Notes: a model not told the origin generated them from the sequence alone. A stretch of 64,000 nucleotides of DNA from an uncultured Aquimarina sp. (GCA_947497175.1 CANMFM010000001.1:434001-498000); one strand, 5' to 3'. Shown: positions 1 through 9,168, counted from the first letter of the stretch. Numbers and translations: made by a program.

Positions 1-2
1 CA

Positions 3-1274
3 CATTTTTTTAATAGATATAATGAGAATAGAGAATACTTTTCATTTTTAAAAAATCATCAAGAATATTTTTTATTGTTGTTAGGGGAATTTGAAGAAAA
101 GAATTTAAGGATAATCTCTTTTATTCTTCAAAATCTAAATAAAATTATACCAGAAACTCTATCATTAGAAGAATCTTATCAAAAAGAAATTATCTTATTT
201 ACAATAATTATTTCGATAGAATTTAAAAAGGGAAAGCTAACATCTAATCAATATCAAGATTATGGTGAATTAGATAATATGTTATCTTATTCCTATTCCA
301 TAATGGATTCGATTACAAAAGATACTAATTGGGAGGATAATCAAGATGAAAAAACAAAAAACACTATCAAGGAAGAAGATGACTTGCCTACAAGAGTGTA
401 TAAATTATATCTTAGAAATCGGATTACAGAATACCATTTTTATCCCTGTATATATTCATACATCTTATCTGGTTATTTTGATCAAGAACTATTCAAAAAA
501 GATATTGATAGTCATGTTCCAAAAGAGTCAAAACCAATTCGAGATTTACAACAATTAACAAATTATAATTTCCGAAAATTAGATAATACAATATTTTTAA
601 GATTATACGAAAATGTATTAGAAAATGCTGAAAATGGAATATACTCTATCTATGAATATGAGCGTCTAGCAGATTTTTACTTTTTCTTTAGTGAAATGAA
701 ATTGACTTCGCTAACGGAAAAAGAAATAAGTAACAAATTATTTAAAGGAGTTAATAAAGCTGCTAAAAGAAAAGAATTAAATGATCATGCTTATCGATCT
801 ATGGAACGATTTAAGCAAGGTAAAGAAAGAACTAAAGAGATAAGAAATGAAATTTTTAGACTCCACGAAGGTATAAAATTATCAAATCAGAAAGTGGAAA
901 GTAACTTGTTAACATCTTTGATACAATCCGTACAGATATCTGAAATGAAAGAACTTTTTAAGAAGAATAAGTATAATGAAGAGTTTTTGTTTCAAATAGA
1001 TGTGAAGGAAATATTTAATGTACTCATTAGTTCAGATAATGAAGTAATTTACGAATTCAATCAAAACTTAATTGAAAGATATAATTATGCAAACCCTGGA
1101 TCTTATATTAGAAAAGATATAAGTTTTTTGAAGAAACTGAAGGATTCCATTATTTCATATTTAGAAAATAATGATAATGGAATGGGTAATTTGCAAAGGT
1201 TAAATTTATCTGAATTAGAGACTAATGTAAAAACGTGGATTGAGAAATTAGTAAAAACAGAATTTAGTGTATGA
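3..1274 (+). CDS. hypothetical protein, 5' end outside the window
   Basis: The reading frame is open from the first bases of the window, so the TTG at 75 is probably internal and the gene starts further left. The visible 423 residues are rich in Lys, Glu, Asn and Ile, with no signal peptide or membrane segment. A stretch near the left edge (LRIISFILQNLNKII) resembles the helical segment seen in KAP/AAA-type P-loop NTPases, but no Walker motif is in view, so this is only a hint. The gene lies just left of a tRNA fragment and so probably belongs to an integrated element, where P-loop NTPases of defence or conflict type are common. Function not established. Confidence 0.55.
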   Translation, partial: HFFNRYNENREYFSFLKNHQEYFLLLLGEFEEKNLRIISFILQNLNKIIPETLSLEESYQKEIILFTIIISIEFKKGKLTSNQYQDYGELDNMLSYSYSIMDSITKDTNWEDNQDEKTKNTIKEEDDLPTRVYKLYLRNRITEYHFYPCIYSYILSGYFDQELFKKDIDSHVPKESKPIRDLQQLTNYNFRKLDNTIFLRLYENVLENAENGIYSIYEYERLADFYFFFSEMKLTSLTEKEISNKLFKGVNKAAKRKELNDHAYRSMERFKQGKERTKEIRNEIFRLHEGIKLSNQKVESNLLTSLIQSVQISEMKELFKKNKYNEEFLFQIDVKEIFNVLISSDNEVIYEFNQNLIERYNYANPGSYIRKDISFLKKLKDSIISYLENNDNGMGNLQRLNLSELETNVKTWIEKLVKTEFSV

Positions 1275-1344
1275 ATTGAAGGGAAAGGTGAGATTTTGAG
1301 TATGATAAAACTTTAATGGGTTATTAAAAGTAAAAAGCTGAAAA

Positions 1345-1367
1345 CAGTACTCTACTGTAGAGTACTG
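1345..1367. repeat. perfect inverted repeat next to the tRNA fragment
   Basis: CAGTACTCTA and its exact reverse complement flank a 3-base centre (CTG). The arm word recurs in shorter form downstream as AGTACTG (about 1374-1380) and GTACTCTG (about 1407-1414). It has no T-run, so it is unlikely to be a terminator. Its place about 85 bases from a tRNA fragment suits arm-type sites for an integrase or excisionase, which is inference. Confidence 0.5.
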
Positions 1368-1451
1368 AATTTAAGTACTGAAATGCACGAAATGCAAGTT
1401 TTTATGTACTCTGTAAACCGTGAAATGTCTTATAAACAGATGGTTATGGAA

Positions 1452-1506
1452 TAGCTCGTTTAGCCTCATAACCCGAAGGTCACAGGTTCGAGTCCTGTTC
1501 CCGCTA
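1452..1506 (+). pseudogene. 3' fragment of an initiator tRNA (fMet, CAT), likely attachment site
   Basis: From 1465 the sequence reads as the right part of a tRNA: anticodon loop CTCATAA (1465-1471), the CCC strand typical of initiator tRNA anticodon stems (1472-1474), a 5-bp T stem ACAGG/CCTGT (1482-1486 with 1494-1498) around TTCGAGT, acceptor strand TCCCGCT (1499-1505) and discriminator A. The left half fails: no AGCGGGA acceptor strand lies upstream and the 5' anticodon strand is TTAGC instead of a GGG run. A short tRNA-like word TAGCTCGT survives at 1452-1459. A tRNA 3' end without its 5' end is the classic scar left by a tyrosine-recombinase element that inserted into a tRNA and rebuilt the intact copy at its other end. 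Here the intact copy would be to the left, outside the window. Confidence 0.7.
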
Positions 1507-1512
1507 CTAAAT

Positions 1513-1543
1513 AAAAGCTTCAGAATTATTCTGAAGCTTTTTT
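1513..1543 (+). terminator. rho-independent terminator of the tRNA locus
   Basis: A perfect 13-bp stem (1513-1525 with 1529-1541), loop TTA, followed by further T residues. It sits 6 bases after the tRNA discriminator and is probably the original terminator of the tRNA gene. Confidence 0.85.
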
Positions 1544-1703
1544 ATTGTTATAATGTTGGCTGGAGAAGTAAACCTCAGACGGGGTACCATGTCCAAAGGA
1601 AGTTTATGGAAATTTTAAATTAGGTTTACAACTTCAATTACAAAGGCGTTTTGACCTATTAAAATATGGAGTATACCATTTTGTTCTTAACATATAAATT
1701 ACC

Positions 1704-3005
1704 TTAATTAAGCTTCCATACCGTATTATTAACTGCACCAAAGTTGCTTCTTTGTGTTCCACCTATAGCGAATACTTGACCATTAAGATTGACTAAATCA
1801 AAATATATAGCCCTTATTGCAACAGAAGAAAGGCTAGTCGCCAGTGTCCACTCAGTACCATTAACAGATTCGTAGAATGTAGAACTATTACTTGAGCCAT
1901 CTTCGGCAGTGGTCATTAAAATAATTTTATTGTTTAGCACAATACTACCAATAGAATTTATTCCTCTCTCTTGTACGTTAAAAATTATAGGATCTGACCA
2001 ATCTGCACCATTTTGACTGTTTCTGATCTTTATTTGATCTATATCAGAATCTGAATTGGGCTCCAGGCTATAAAGTGTTCCATCAAGACTTTCGATCTGA
2101 AACTGATATTTAGTATCAAAACGATGATTTTCGGTCTCCAGGTTCCAGTTCAAACCATCAAAACTACTATATACATAACGCTCAGGAGAAAGTTCATCAA
2201 CTTCTGCGCTATATCCTGCAATCCTATAGATTTTATCTCCTAAAACAGAAAATCTTGAGGATTGATATTGTACAAATGGAGTAGTTTGTGTTTCTTCTAT
2301 CCAGTCTATACCATTTTGTGAGCTAAATATTTTAGTGGATTGTGTGCTGTCAAATATTCCTCCGTAAATCCATAATTTATTATTAAAAGCTATTAATTTA
2401 TGTCCATATATTCCTCCAAAAGAAAAAACTCCTTCGTTAACCCAGTTTTCTCCATCGACACTAGACCAAATATCGTTTAATGCATTATCTGCATCATCTC
2501 TTCCTCCGATAACCCATATTTTAGTATTGAAAACGGCTACTCCTGTAGCTTTTCTAGCGCCATATCCCACATTTTCACTTATCAATTCGGGTAATATGGT
2601 CTCTGTAATAAAACTTTGAATACCGCTTTGAGCTACGGCTATTCCGTTTTCTGAAGCAATAACCCGCCAATAATACGTAGTTCCTGTGTCTAGGATAATA
2701 TCATTATCAACCCCATATATATAATTTATGCTGTCCCATGTATCGGTTATGGTTTGTAAGTTATTTTCTGATGTTCCTAATAGGATTTCGTAAACAACTT
2801 CTTCATCGCTAATATATTCTTCCCATCTTAATGCGGGTTGCACAGATAAGGTTTTTTCTCCTTGTATCGGTTCAGACAAGGTTAGACTATTTAGCTCAGG
2901 TTGAGTATTTGGTTCTGGTAGATTGTTATTCCTGTCATCATCGTTACTGCATGAGAGTAATAGGGGTATTAAACAAATGTGTATTAATTTTATAAAAGTT
3001 TTCAT
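1704..3005 (-). CDS. lipoprotein with kelch-like beta-propeller
   Basis: 433 residues. A lipoprotein signal ends in LLLSCSNDDD, so the protein is probably anchored at the outer membrane. Residues about 35-135 form a fibronectin III-like module (LSLSEPIQGE..., ...YYWRVIASENG). The rest is a propeller with repeated units of the type 'N-x-K-I-W-V-I-G-G-R' and 'S-x-D-G-x-N-W', close to kelch and galactose-oxidase-like repeats; the last unit repeats AIGGT. Such lipoproteins bind ligands or partners at the surface; no catalytic residues are recognised. The downstream collagen-like and OmpA genes are on the same strand with short gaps, so the three may be co-transcribed. Confidence 0.8.
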   Translation of the reverse strand: MKTFIKLIHICLIPLLLSCSNDDDRNNNLPEPNTQPELNSLTLSEPIQGEKTLSVQPALRWEEYISDEEVVYEILLGTSENNLQTITDTWDSINYIYGVDNDIILDTGTTYYWRVIASENGIAVAQSGIQSFITETILPELISENVGYGARKATGVAVFNTKIWVIGGRDDADNALNDIWSSVDGENWVNEGVFSFGGIYGHKLIAFNNKLWIYGGIFDSTQSTKIFSSQNGIDWIEETQTTPFVQYQSSRFSVLGDKIYRIAGYSAEVDELSPERYVYSSFDGLNWNLETENHRFDTKYQFQIESLDGTLYSLEPNSDSDIDQIKIRNSQNGADWSDPIIFNVQERGINSIGSIVLNNKIILMTTAEDGSSNSSTFYESVNGTEWTLATSLSSVAIRAIYFDLVNLNGQVFAIGGTQRSNFGAVNNTVWKLN

Positions 3006-3107
3006 TGATCTTTTTCTTTTTAGATGTTAATGGAGGGATGTTAATATCTATCCTATCCTACACTTACTAAATCTATATCCATATTTTTTTTAGATATAGT
3101 TTTACTT

Positions 3108-3665
3108 TTAATATTCAAGCCCAAAATGATCCATAACCTCGTAGTAGGTCATTTTCTCAAAATTGATGGCTCTCGCTTGTCTGGATGTGGTATTGCCCGC
3201 AGGGATAATTACATATCTAAAATCTGTAAATACACCAAAAAATTGACTGGTGCCATCTACTGTTCGGGCAATAAAGATGATCTCTCCTAAAGTATCAGGA
3301 AGCACAAAATAGTAGGACTGATTGCTGAAAACAACAGGAACGGGTACAGTATTTACCCCATCGCTTCCGTAGACCAATACAGTTCCTGAATCCGAAATTT
3401 CTTGGGTAAATGCTTCATCGGTAACCGTAAATGAAGTATAACTTACTGAATTATTAGAAAATTCTTCAGGGATCCAGGCAGAAGCAATTACATTGGCATT
3501 TCCATCCAGGCCGTCTTGACCATCCTGACCATCTTCTCCTGCTGGTCCCTGCTCACCTTGCGGTCCTATAGCGCCGTTTGCACCATCTTCCGCAGAGCAG
3601 CTTATTAGTAACATTCCGAATAGGATAATGATTAGGCCTTTTAAAGTAATTTTTGTGTGATTCAT
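3108..3665 (-). CDS. collagen-like lipoprotein
   Basis: 185 residues. The signal peptide ends in LLISCSAEDG (lipobox), followed by about ten Gly-X-Y triplets (GANGAIGPQGEQGPAGEDGQ and onward). The remaining 130 residues form a beta-rich domain with no family that I recognise by name, although this plan of short collagen stalk plus small globular domain is common in Flavobacteriaceae lipoproteins. Gly-X-Y repeats form trimeric stalks, so an exposed trimer is likely. It is 29 bases from the OmpA gene upstream and 102 bases from the kelch-like lipoprotein downstream. Confidence 0.8.
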   Translation of the reverse strand: MNHTKITLKGLIIILFGMLLISCSAEDGANGAIGPQGEQGPAGEDGQDGQDGLDGNANVIASAWIPEEFSNNSVSYTSFTVTDEAFTQEISDSGTVLVYGSDGVNTVPVPVVFSNQSYYFVLPDTLGEIIFIARTVDGTSQFFGVFTDFRYVIIPAGNTTSRQARAINFEKMTYYEVMDHFGLEY

Positions 3666-3694
3666 GACATTTTGGTTTTTAGTGTAACATTTCT

Positions 3695-4957
3695 TCAGAG
3701 TTTAATAAATTCGACTCTCCTGTTTTGTGCTTTACCATTGCTGGTAGCATTAGAAGCTACCGGGTTTGATTCGCCTTTACCATCAGTAATTATCCGATTT
3801 TTAGCAATGCCATACTGGTTTGTAAGTGAATTCATAACGGCAATAGCTCTTTTTTTGGAAAGTTCGAGATTGCTTGATTCGGATCCGTCTGAATCGGTAT
3901 GGCCAATAATTTTGATGTTCACATCCGAATTTTCTTCAAGAACTTTTGCTATTTCTCTAATCGTCTTATAAGATTCTGGCAATAATGCATCACTACCAGA
4001 TTTAAATTGAATGGCATTGGTACTCAATCTACCTTCCGTAATTAGTTTACTTCGATTATCTACCCCGGCTTTACCAATTCTAAAGTTTGTGATGTATACT
4101 TCATCTTTATTAGGGTCGTCTCTTAATCCTCTTACAAAAAGTTTAAAAGTATTTGCAGAAGAAGGTACCATTCTAGGTATGTCCACTAACTTACTATCAT
4201 TCATCCATACCCGCATTCTTTCACCATTGACAGATATAGATATACGAGATTTTCCATTCATTAGGTTTCTATAATCTTTGCCTATTTCATTAAAAAACTG
4301 TCTTTTGCCATCAGTCCTTTTTTCGATGTACCCCGGAGATGATATAAACTGGCACGGAGACAGCTTAACCATTGCACTTGAACGAGATTGCTCGAAAAGT
4401 GGAGTGTCCTGTAGGAATAAATGAATCCAAGACTGTGAACTGGTATTGCGATCTAACCCCACCGTGTACATATCAAACTCTATAGTATAATTTTCGGGTA
4501 ATGATCCTTTGATGATTGGTATATACATAGACTTGCCTCCTAATCTGAACCATTTTTTTCCTTCGATCATTACGATCTCACCGCTACCGTTGGTATCCCA
4601 TTTTGCAGGAAAATCACCTGTATTGTCTCTAGAAAAATTATCCTCGAAAATTGTGATTTCCCCAGGTTGAAAATCTTTCGCTCGCTCCACCGAGAGGCTA
4701 TTATTACTTTTTGCTGAATCTGAAGAACCGATTACAGGACCTTTTGACTTTTTCTTTCTACTCTTTTTCTTTTTGCCCTCAAGAACCCCGTCCAAAGCTT
4801 TGTCTGTTTTTTTCTGACTTTCTCTTTCTACTCGTCTTTCTACGGTTCTCTCTGCTGCTTTTTCTGCTTTTTTGGCAAGCTTTTCTAGAAATTGTGCATT
4901 ACCAGAAAAGATGCATCCTAAAAAAATAATGATTGTGTAAAATGTTATAGTTTTCAT
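3695..4957 (-). CDS. OmpA-family outer membrane protein
   Basis: 420 residues. Signal peptide (FLGCIFSGNAQ), a very basic alpha-helical stretch at about 25-70 (KKAEKAAERTVERRVERES...KKKKSRKKKSKG), a central beta-rich domain of concanavalin/LamG type (about 95-300), and a C-terminal OmpA peptidoglycan-binding domain (about 315-420) with IIGHTDSDGSESSNLELSKKRA and the end NRRVEFIKL. The OmpA domain ties the outer membrane to the cell wall. There is no N-terminal porin barrel, so it is not a classic OmpA porin. It is first in a row with two lipoprotein genes downstream. Confidence 0.88.
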   Translation of the reverse strand: MKTITFYTIIIFLGCIFSGNAQFLEKLAKKAEKAAERTVERRVERESQKKTDKALDGVLEGKKKKSRKKKSKGPVIGSSDSAKSNNSLSVERAKDFQPGEITIFEDNFSRDNTGDFPAKWDTNGSGEIVMIEGKKWFRLGGKSMYIPIIKGSLPENYTIEFDMYTVGLDRNTSSQSWIHLFLQDTPLFEQSRSSAMVKLSPCQFISSPGYIEKRTDGKRQFFNEIGKDYRNLMNGKSRISISVNGERMRVWMNDSKLVDIPRMVPSSANTFKLFVRGLRDDPNKDEVYITNFRIGKAGVDNRSKLITEGRLSTNAIQFKSGSDALLPESYKTIREIAKVLEENSDVNIKIIGHTDSDGSESSNLELSKKRAIAVMNSLTNQYGIAKNRIITDGKGESNPVASNATSNGKAQNRRVEFIKL

Positions 4958-5324
4958 TTGTTTGTTAAATATTTACGAGTTACATTTTCTTAAATGTTGT
5001 TTTTTTGATTAATTTATTCTTGTTTATTATTCTCAATTCGTAATTACCTTTCTCAAGAGCATTTACATTTAAGTAAATTTCATTGTTTGGTATTTTAGGA
5101 ATATCTCCTTTGAGTATGAAAGGTATTTTTTTCATTAAAACATATAATAAAGAGAGGGACTAACCTGAAAAGCGTACCACAAAACTATACTTGAAAGACA
5201 GAAAGGATTATGAGAAATGTAACAAAACCTGTGACATATGTAACAGGTTAGTAGAAAAGGGGTAAGTCCCCCAACAACAAAGGGTTTTTAAACCCTGGAA
5301 ATAAAAACAACAACACAAGGCTGC
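4958..5324. other. intergenic region with two short inverted repeats
   Basis: No coding frame is convincing here. It holds an inverted repeat AACCTGT/ACAGGTT at 5226-5249 and a short palindrome AGGGTTT-TT-AAACCCT at 5281-5296. Both lie just beyond the stop codon of the hybrid regulator and could help end its transcript. The upstream promoter of the OmpA gene must also lie here, but I see no clear TAnnTTTG element. Confidence 0.5.
5226..5249 (-). terminator. possible terminator of the hybrid regulator gene
   Basis: The 7-bp stem AACCTGT/ACAGGTT has a 10-base loop, and on the minus strand it is followed by TTGTTAC, a weak T-rich tail. It lies about 76 bases after the stop codon of the regulator. 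Inside it the word TGTGACATATGTAACA also resembles a CRP/FNR-type operator, so the reading as terminator is uncertain. Confidence 0.35.
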
Positions 5325-8294
5325 TTAAGGTTTAGAAAAATCAGATGGAGACATCCCGTATTGTTTTTTGAAGCATTTGGTAAAATATGAATGGTCATTA
5401 AACCCTACTGCGTATCCAACCTGAGAGATATTAATTTCTGATTTTTTAAGTAATTGGGCGGCTAATTTTAATCGTTGACTTCGTATAAATTCTGTAGTAG
5501 ATAATCCTGTTAAGGCTTTCAGTTTACGATGTAATTGCATTCTACTCATCCCCAGAGCGACCGCAAAGTTTTCGGCACTAAAATCACTCTCGACCAGGTT
5601 TGTATCCATTACTTCTTGTACATGATTTAAAAATTGTTTATCGTAAGTATTAACAGAAATTTCTTTAGGAGTTAATATAACTTCCTGACTAAAACGTTCC
5701 TGAAGTTTTTTACGAGAATCCAAAAGATTTTTTGTGGTAGCTTTCAGAATTTCTGTGCTAAACGGTTTGGTGACATAAGCATCTGCTCCAATCTCAATAC
5801 CTGCTAATTTATCTTCATCACCTGCTTTGGCGGTAAGCATGGCTATAGGAATATGAGATGTCGTTTGATGTGTTTTACTTTTTTTTATGAATTGTAATCC
5901 ATCTTCATTAGGCATCATTAGATCGGTTATAATTACATCGGGCACATATTTTATCGCTTTTTCAAACCCTTCCTTACCATCTTTTGCCGTTTTGATCGTA
6001 AAATCCTCAGAAAATAGAGAGGAAAGATATTCTCTTAGCTCAGCAGTATCATCTACTATTAATAAAATTGGATCGTCTGCACCTTCGTCCACGCTATGAT
6101 GTATAATCTCTTTATCTGAAATCGTATCCGGTACTTTTGTTTCCGTTTTTGAAAAATTAATTGCAGTAGCCTCCTGATATTTCTTTTCATCAGTGTCGTA
6201 TATTTTTTCTTCTATAGGAATGCTAACCAAAAAACTAGTTGTATAGCTATCACTTGATACATTTATTGAACCTTTATGCAGTTCTACCAGTTCTTTTGTT
6301 AAAGCCAGCCCTATACCAGTTCCTGGAGTATCTTCATGAGCTCGATGAAATCTACTGAAAATATGAGTAAGTTCCTTTTTTGTCAATGCAGCTCCTGTAT
6401 TTTTAACTTCTAATTGCAGGGAAGATTGTTGTATTTGAGCAATCAACATAATTTCTCCTCCTTTGGGGGTATATTTTATAGCATTGCTCAATACATTAGT
6501 AATGACTTTTTCTAAAACGTCACGATCAAACCAACAATGTTTATTATCCAAATCTATAGTAGAAATGAATTTTTGATTTTTAATTTCTGCCTGATATTCA
6601 AAAGAAGATAAAGTTGCCTTCAAAAATTCATACGCATCCAATTCTTGAACATGTAATTTATAATGATCTGATTCTAACCTGGACAGGTCTAAAATTTGAT
6701 CAACTAAGGTTAGTAGACGTTTGGAATTATTTTTGGCTATGTTTAGATGGCGTTTTTCTTGTGGATCCAGTCCTTCCTTTTTTAATTGCTCTTCAATGGG
6801 GCCATTGATTAAGGACAAAGGGGTTCTGAACTCATGAGAAATATTTTCGAAGAACCGGGATTTTACGGTATCTAGTTCTTTGAGCTTTTTATTGGTTTTT
6901 TGGCGGTTACGCAATGCTAAAAACAAGAAGATTGCGGCTATCAAAAATACTCCAAAGCCAGCTATAAAAAGGTTACGTTGATTATTTTTTTGTGTTTCTA
7001 TTGCTTTATTCTCTGCTGCTAGTAGCTTTATTTCTTGTTCTTTTCTTTGGGTTTGATACTTCGCCTCTATTTCGGTAGTCAATTTTTCTTTATTCATCAT
7101 ATGGAGACTATCACTCAAAACAAGTAACCTTTCATTCATATAAAAGGCATTTTTAAAGTCTTTTAAGGCTTCATAGGCTTTACTTAATCCATCAGAAATT
7201 AATTTTCGTTCACTTAGATAATAATCTGTTCCTCCAGATGGTAAAGTTTTTTCAGCTAATTTAAAGTAATGGATTGCCTTCTCATAATCACCAGTATGTA
7301 GATAAAACATAGCAGCGCTATATTGCATGCTATTTAAATTAAACTTGCTTACTTCTTTATCAGAGGTTATTTTAATGCCTTTTTTTAAGACTTCTTCGGC
7401 TTTATCATAATCTTGAGTTTTGATATAAGCCAAAGCCAATTCAGAATAGACTTCTATAAGTTTGTTAGGCTGATTAAAGGATGTATAAAAAGGCACTGTT
7501 TGCGTAAAATAATCAATCGACTTTGCATAATTTTTTTGAGCGTTGTAGAAATTACCTTTCAATCTAATCGAGTTATAAATTCCTGCTTTATTGTCAAGTT
7601 TTTTGTGTACTTCTATACTTTTATCTAAATATTTAATTGCTTCATTATTATTTAGTGCAGAATAGATCATTGAGATATTTTCATAAGCTACAGAAAGATA
7701 TGTTGTGACCTCATTATTGATCGTATGAAGTGAATCTATTGCTAAATAATGTTTTAGGGCATTAGAGTAGTCATTTTTATTGAAACTCATATTTCCATTT
7801 ACAATCAAACAACCAGACATTAATTTCCAATCCCCGTCTTTCTTTGCTTCTTCTAAAGCAAGCTTACTATACCGTTCGTATTCTTCCAGGTTTAAATTGG
7901 CTCTACTCAAAATCGCCAATTTCCGGTATAAATCTGCTTTTGTCTTATGGTTATCAGAGTTTTTCAACAAAGACATAGATTTTTTTACCAATAACAAAGA
8001 GCTATCCAGCTGAGAATTATAATAGTAGTAAGAAGATGCCAGATTGTATGCCTTTATTGCTATATCTTGATTCTTTGTGTTTTTAGCGAAATTAAGTAGT
8101 TTGTCATTATATATTTTTGAAGAATCCATGCTAATGGAAAGGTAATGCCTAATTACGAGGTCAAAATTTTCAAACCGCTCAACATCATTTTTTGAAGATT
8201 TCAAATCTTTTTTCAAAGAATCAATTCTTGTGAGTTCCTGAGTGTAAAATAAACTGGTACTGAAAAAAATACCGATTAGAATTAGATTCCTCAT
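5325..8294 (-). CDS. hybrid two-component regulator: TPR, histidine kinase, receiver, AraC
   Basis: About 989 residues from the ATG at 8294. A frame from a TTG at 8318 is possible, but the ATG gives a clean signal peptide (MRNLILIGIFFSTSLFYTQ). Order: periplasmic TPR-like helices (about 20-410), coiled coil, one membrane segment (about 435-458, LFIAGFGVFLIAAIFLFLAL), HisKA with the phospho-His in FFENISHEFRTPL, HATPase with NVLSNAIKYTPKGG and GTGIGLALTKEL, receiver (DDTAELREYL, DVIITDLMMPNEDG), C-terminal AraC HTH (SQVGYAVGFNDHSYFTKCFKK). All catalytic motifs look intact. This is a hybrid two-component system with a TPR sensor in place of the usual propeller. No polysaccharide-utilisation genes are next to it, so its target may be the OmpA/lipoprotein genes downstream, which is inference. 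Confidence 0.92.
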   Translation of the reverse strand: MRNLILIGIFFSTSLFYTQELTRIDSLKKDLKSSKNDVERFENFDLVIRHYLSISMDSSKIYNDKLLNFAKNTKNQDIAIKAYNLASSYYYYNSQLDSSLLLVKKSMSLLKNSDNHKTKADLYRKLAILSRANLNLEEYERYSKLALEEAKKDGDWKLMSGCLIVNGNMSFNKNDYSNALKHYLAIDSLHTINNEVTTYLSVAYENISMIYSALNNNEAIKYLDKSIEVHKKLDNKAGIYNSIRLKGNFYNAQKNYAKSIDYFTQTVPFYTSFNQPNKLIEVYSELALAYIKTQDYDKAEEVLKKGIKITSDKEVSKFNLNSMQYSAAMFYLHTGDYEKAIHYFKLAEKTLPSGGTDYYLSERKLISDGLSKAYEALKDFKNAFYMNERLLVLSDSLHMMNKEKLTTEIEAKYQTQRKEQEIKLLAAENKAIETQKNNQRNLFIAGFGVFLIAAIFLFLALRNRQKTNKKLKELDTVKSRFFENISHEFRTPLSLINGPIEEQLKKEGLDPQEKRHLNIAKNNSKRLLTLVDQILDLSRLESDHYKLHVQELDAYEFLKATLSSFEYQAEIKNQKFISTIDLDNKHCWFDRDVLEKVITNVLSNAIKYTPKGGEIMLIAQIQQSSLQLEVKNTGAALTKKELTHIFSRFHRAHEDTPGTGIGLALTKELVELHKGSINVSSDSYTTSFLVSIPIEEKIYDTDEKKYQEATAINFSKTETKVPDTISDKEIIHHSVDEGADDPILLIVDDTAELREYLSSLFSEDFTIKTAKDGKEGFEKAIKYVPDVIITDLMMPNEDGLQFIKKSKTHQTTSHIPIAMLTAKAGDEDKLAGIEIGADAYVTKPFSTEILKATTKNLLDSRKKLQERFSQEVILTPKEISVNTYDKQFLNHVQEVMDTNLVESDFSAENFAVALGMSRMQLHRKLKALTGLSTTEFIRSQRLKLAAQLLKKSEINISQVGYAVGFNDHSYFTKCFKKQYGMSPSDFSKP

Positions 8295-8766
8295 CTCCTG
8301 ATAATTTGTGTCTTTCAAATGTAGCCAAATTTCAACAATTACATAAGTTACTCATGTCGCCTGCTATTCTTATAAACTTAATTAAGACTCTCTTAGTAAT
8401 AATATCTTTTAAATACTCTTCATCCAGAACATGAAATGTATTTTTTCTGAGGGGTAAACAGTTTCACTTATAATGAGACTTGAGCCAATGGAAAAGTTCA
8501 TTACTTTGATAGAAATTACATAAAAATTAAAGTCTGCATTAATCGATTGGTTCAATAATTTTATTGATTAGATCATAAAAAAGACTTTTTTGAAGGTAAT
8601 TTCATTGTGCAAAAGTTTAGTGGTAAGGAATGACTTTTTGAACGCTAAAGCAATTCAAAGAGCAAGTCTGCAAAAATCCTAGGTATTAATAGTAGTACCC
8701 TTACCCTTTTTTAAAGGTTCTCCGATATACTGGAGAACTTTTTTTAAGGGTATAACCGGATGCTTC
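8295..8766. other. intergenic region, mostly featureless
   Basis: About 470 bases without a convincing gene on either strand. The only clear structure is the large hairpin at 8702-8752. The promoter of the hybrid regulator should be in the left part, but I cannot point to a strong element. Confidence 0.5.
8702..8752 (+). terminator. long hairpin with internal T-run
   Basis: Arms TACCCTT...AAAGGTTCTCC and GGAGAAC...AAGGGTA pair over about 20 bases with one bulge. The core AGGTTCTCC/GGAGAACTT is followed by a run of seven T, as in a rho-independent terminator. No gene on the plus strand is seen upstream, so it either ends a transcript of an unseen small RNA or a decayed gene, or acts in the leader of the gene at 8767. 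Confidence 0.55.
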
Positions 8767-9168
8767 ATGGAGTTTGGTTATTGGAAGAAAAATGATTTAG
8801 GAATCTTAAACTATACTTCACTATCCCGGCAGCTAAATATTAAATTATTAGAAGATGAAGAGTTTTGGAATATTTTCAATATTGATAATTGGGCAGTTTT
8901 TCAATCGTTAAGGTGTATTTACATTTATGATGTTACTGATGATTCAGTAAACACCATAGAATCTAAGGGCACTATTACTAAAATGTTCAAGGTTGATCAG
9001 AATATTTATTTCCAGAGAATGAATCAAGGAACATTTAAAATAGAATATGGCAAAAGCTTTTTGATTTTTGAAGATGAAGTGGTCAAGTATAATGATGTAA
9101 TTAATAGCTTTATCAAAGAGCTTCTTAACATAATTATGAATAGCACACATATTTATAGTAACCAATAA
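8767..9168 (+). CDS. hypothetical protein
   Basis: 133 residues, MEFGYWKKND..., no signal peptide and no membrane segment. It is rich in aromatic residues and Ile/Asn, with a YIYDVTDDSVNTIES stretch. I recognise no family. Support for a real gene is its isolation between two hairpins (8702-8752 and 9167-9196) and its even amino-acid composition. A shorter frame on the opposite strand (8944-9243) overlaps it and looks less protein-like. Confidence 0.55.
   Translation: MEFGYWKKNDLGILNYTSLSRQLNIKLLEDEEFWNIFNIDNWAVFQSLRCIYIYDVTDDSVNTIESKGTITKMFKVDQNIYFQRMNQGTFKIEYGKSFLIFEDEVVKYNDVINSFIKELLNIIMNSTHIYSNQ

Noticed and set aside
1562..1618. Short frame resembling the C-terminal end of a GIY-YIG endonuclease (GTMSKGSLWKF)
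   Set aside because: Only about 18 residues with weak likeness and no upstream part. It may be a remnant near the tRNA, but the evidence is too thin for a feature.
1420..1623. Frame of 67 residues across the tRNA fragment
   Set aside because: It runs through the tRNA 3' end and its terminator hairpin, so it is not a protein gene.
5230..5245. TGTGACATATGTAACA as a CRP/FNR operator
   Set aside because: It is near-palindromic and close to the consensus, but lies about 270 bases from the nearest start codon downstream and doubles as a hairpin. No second support.
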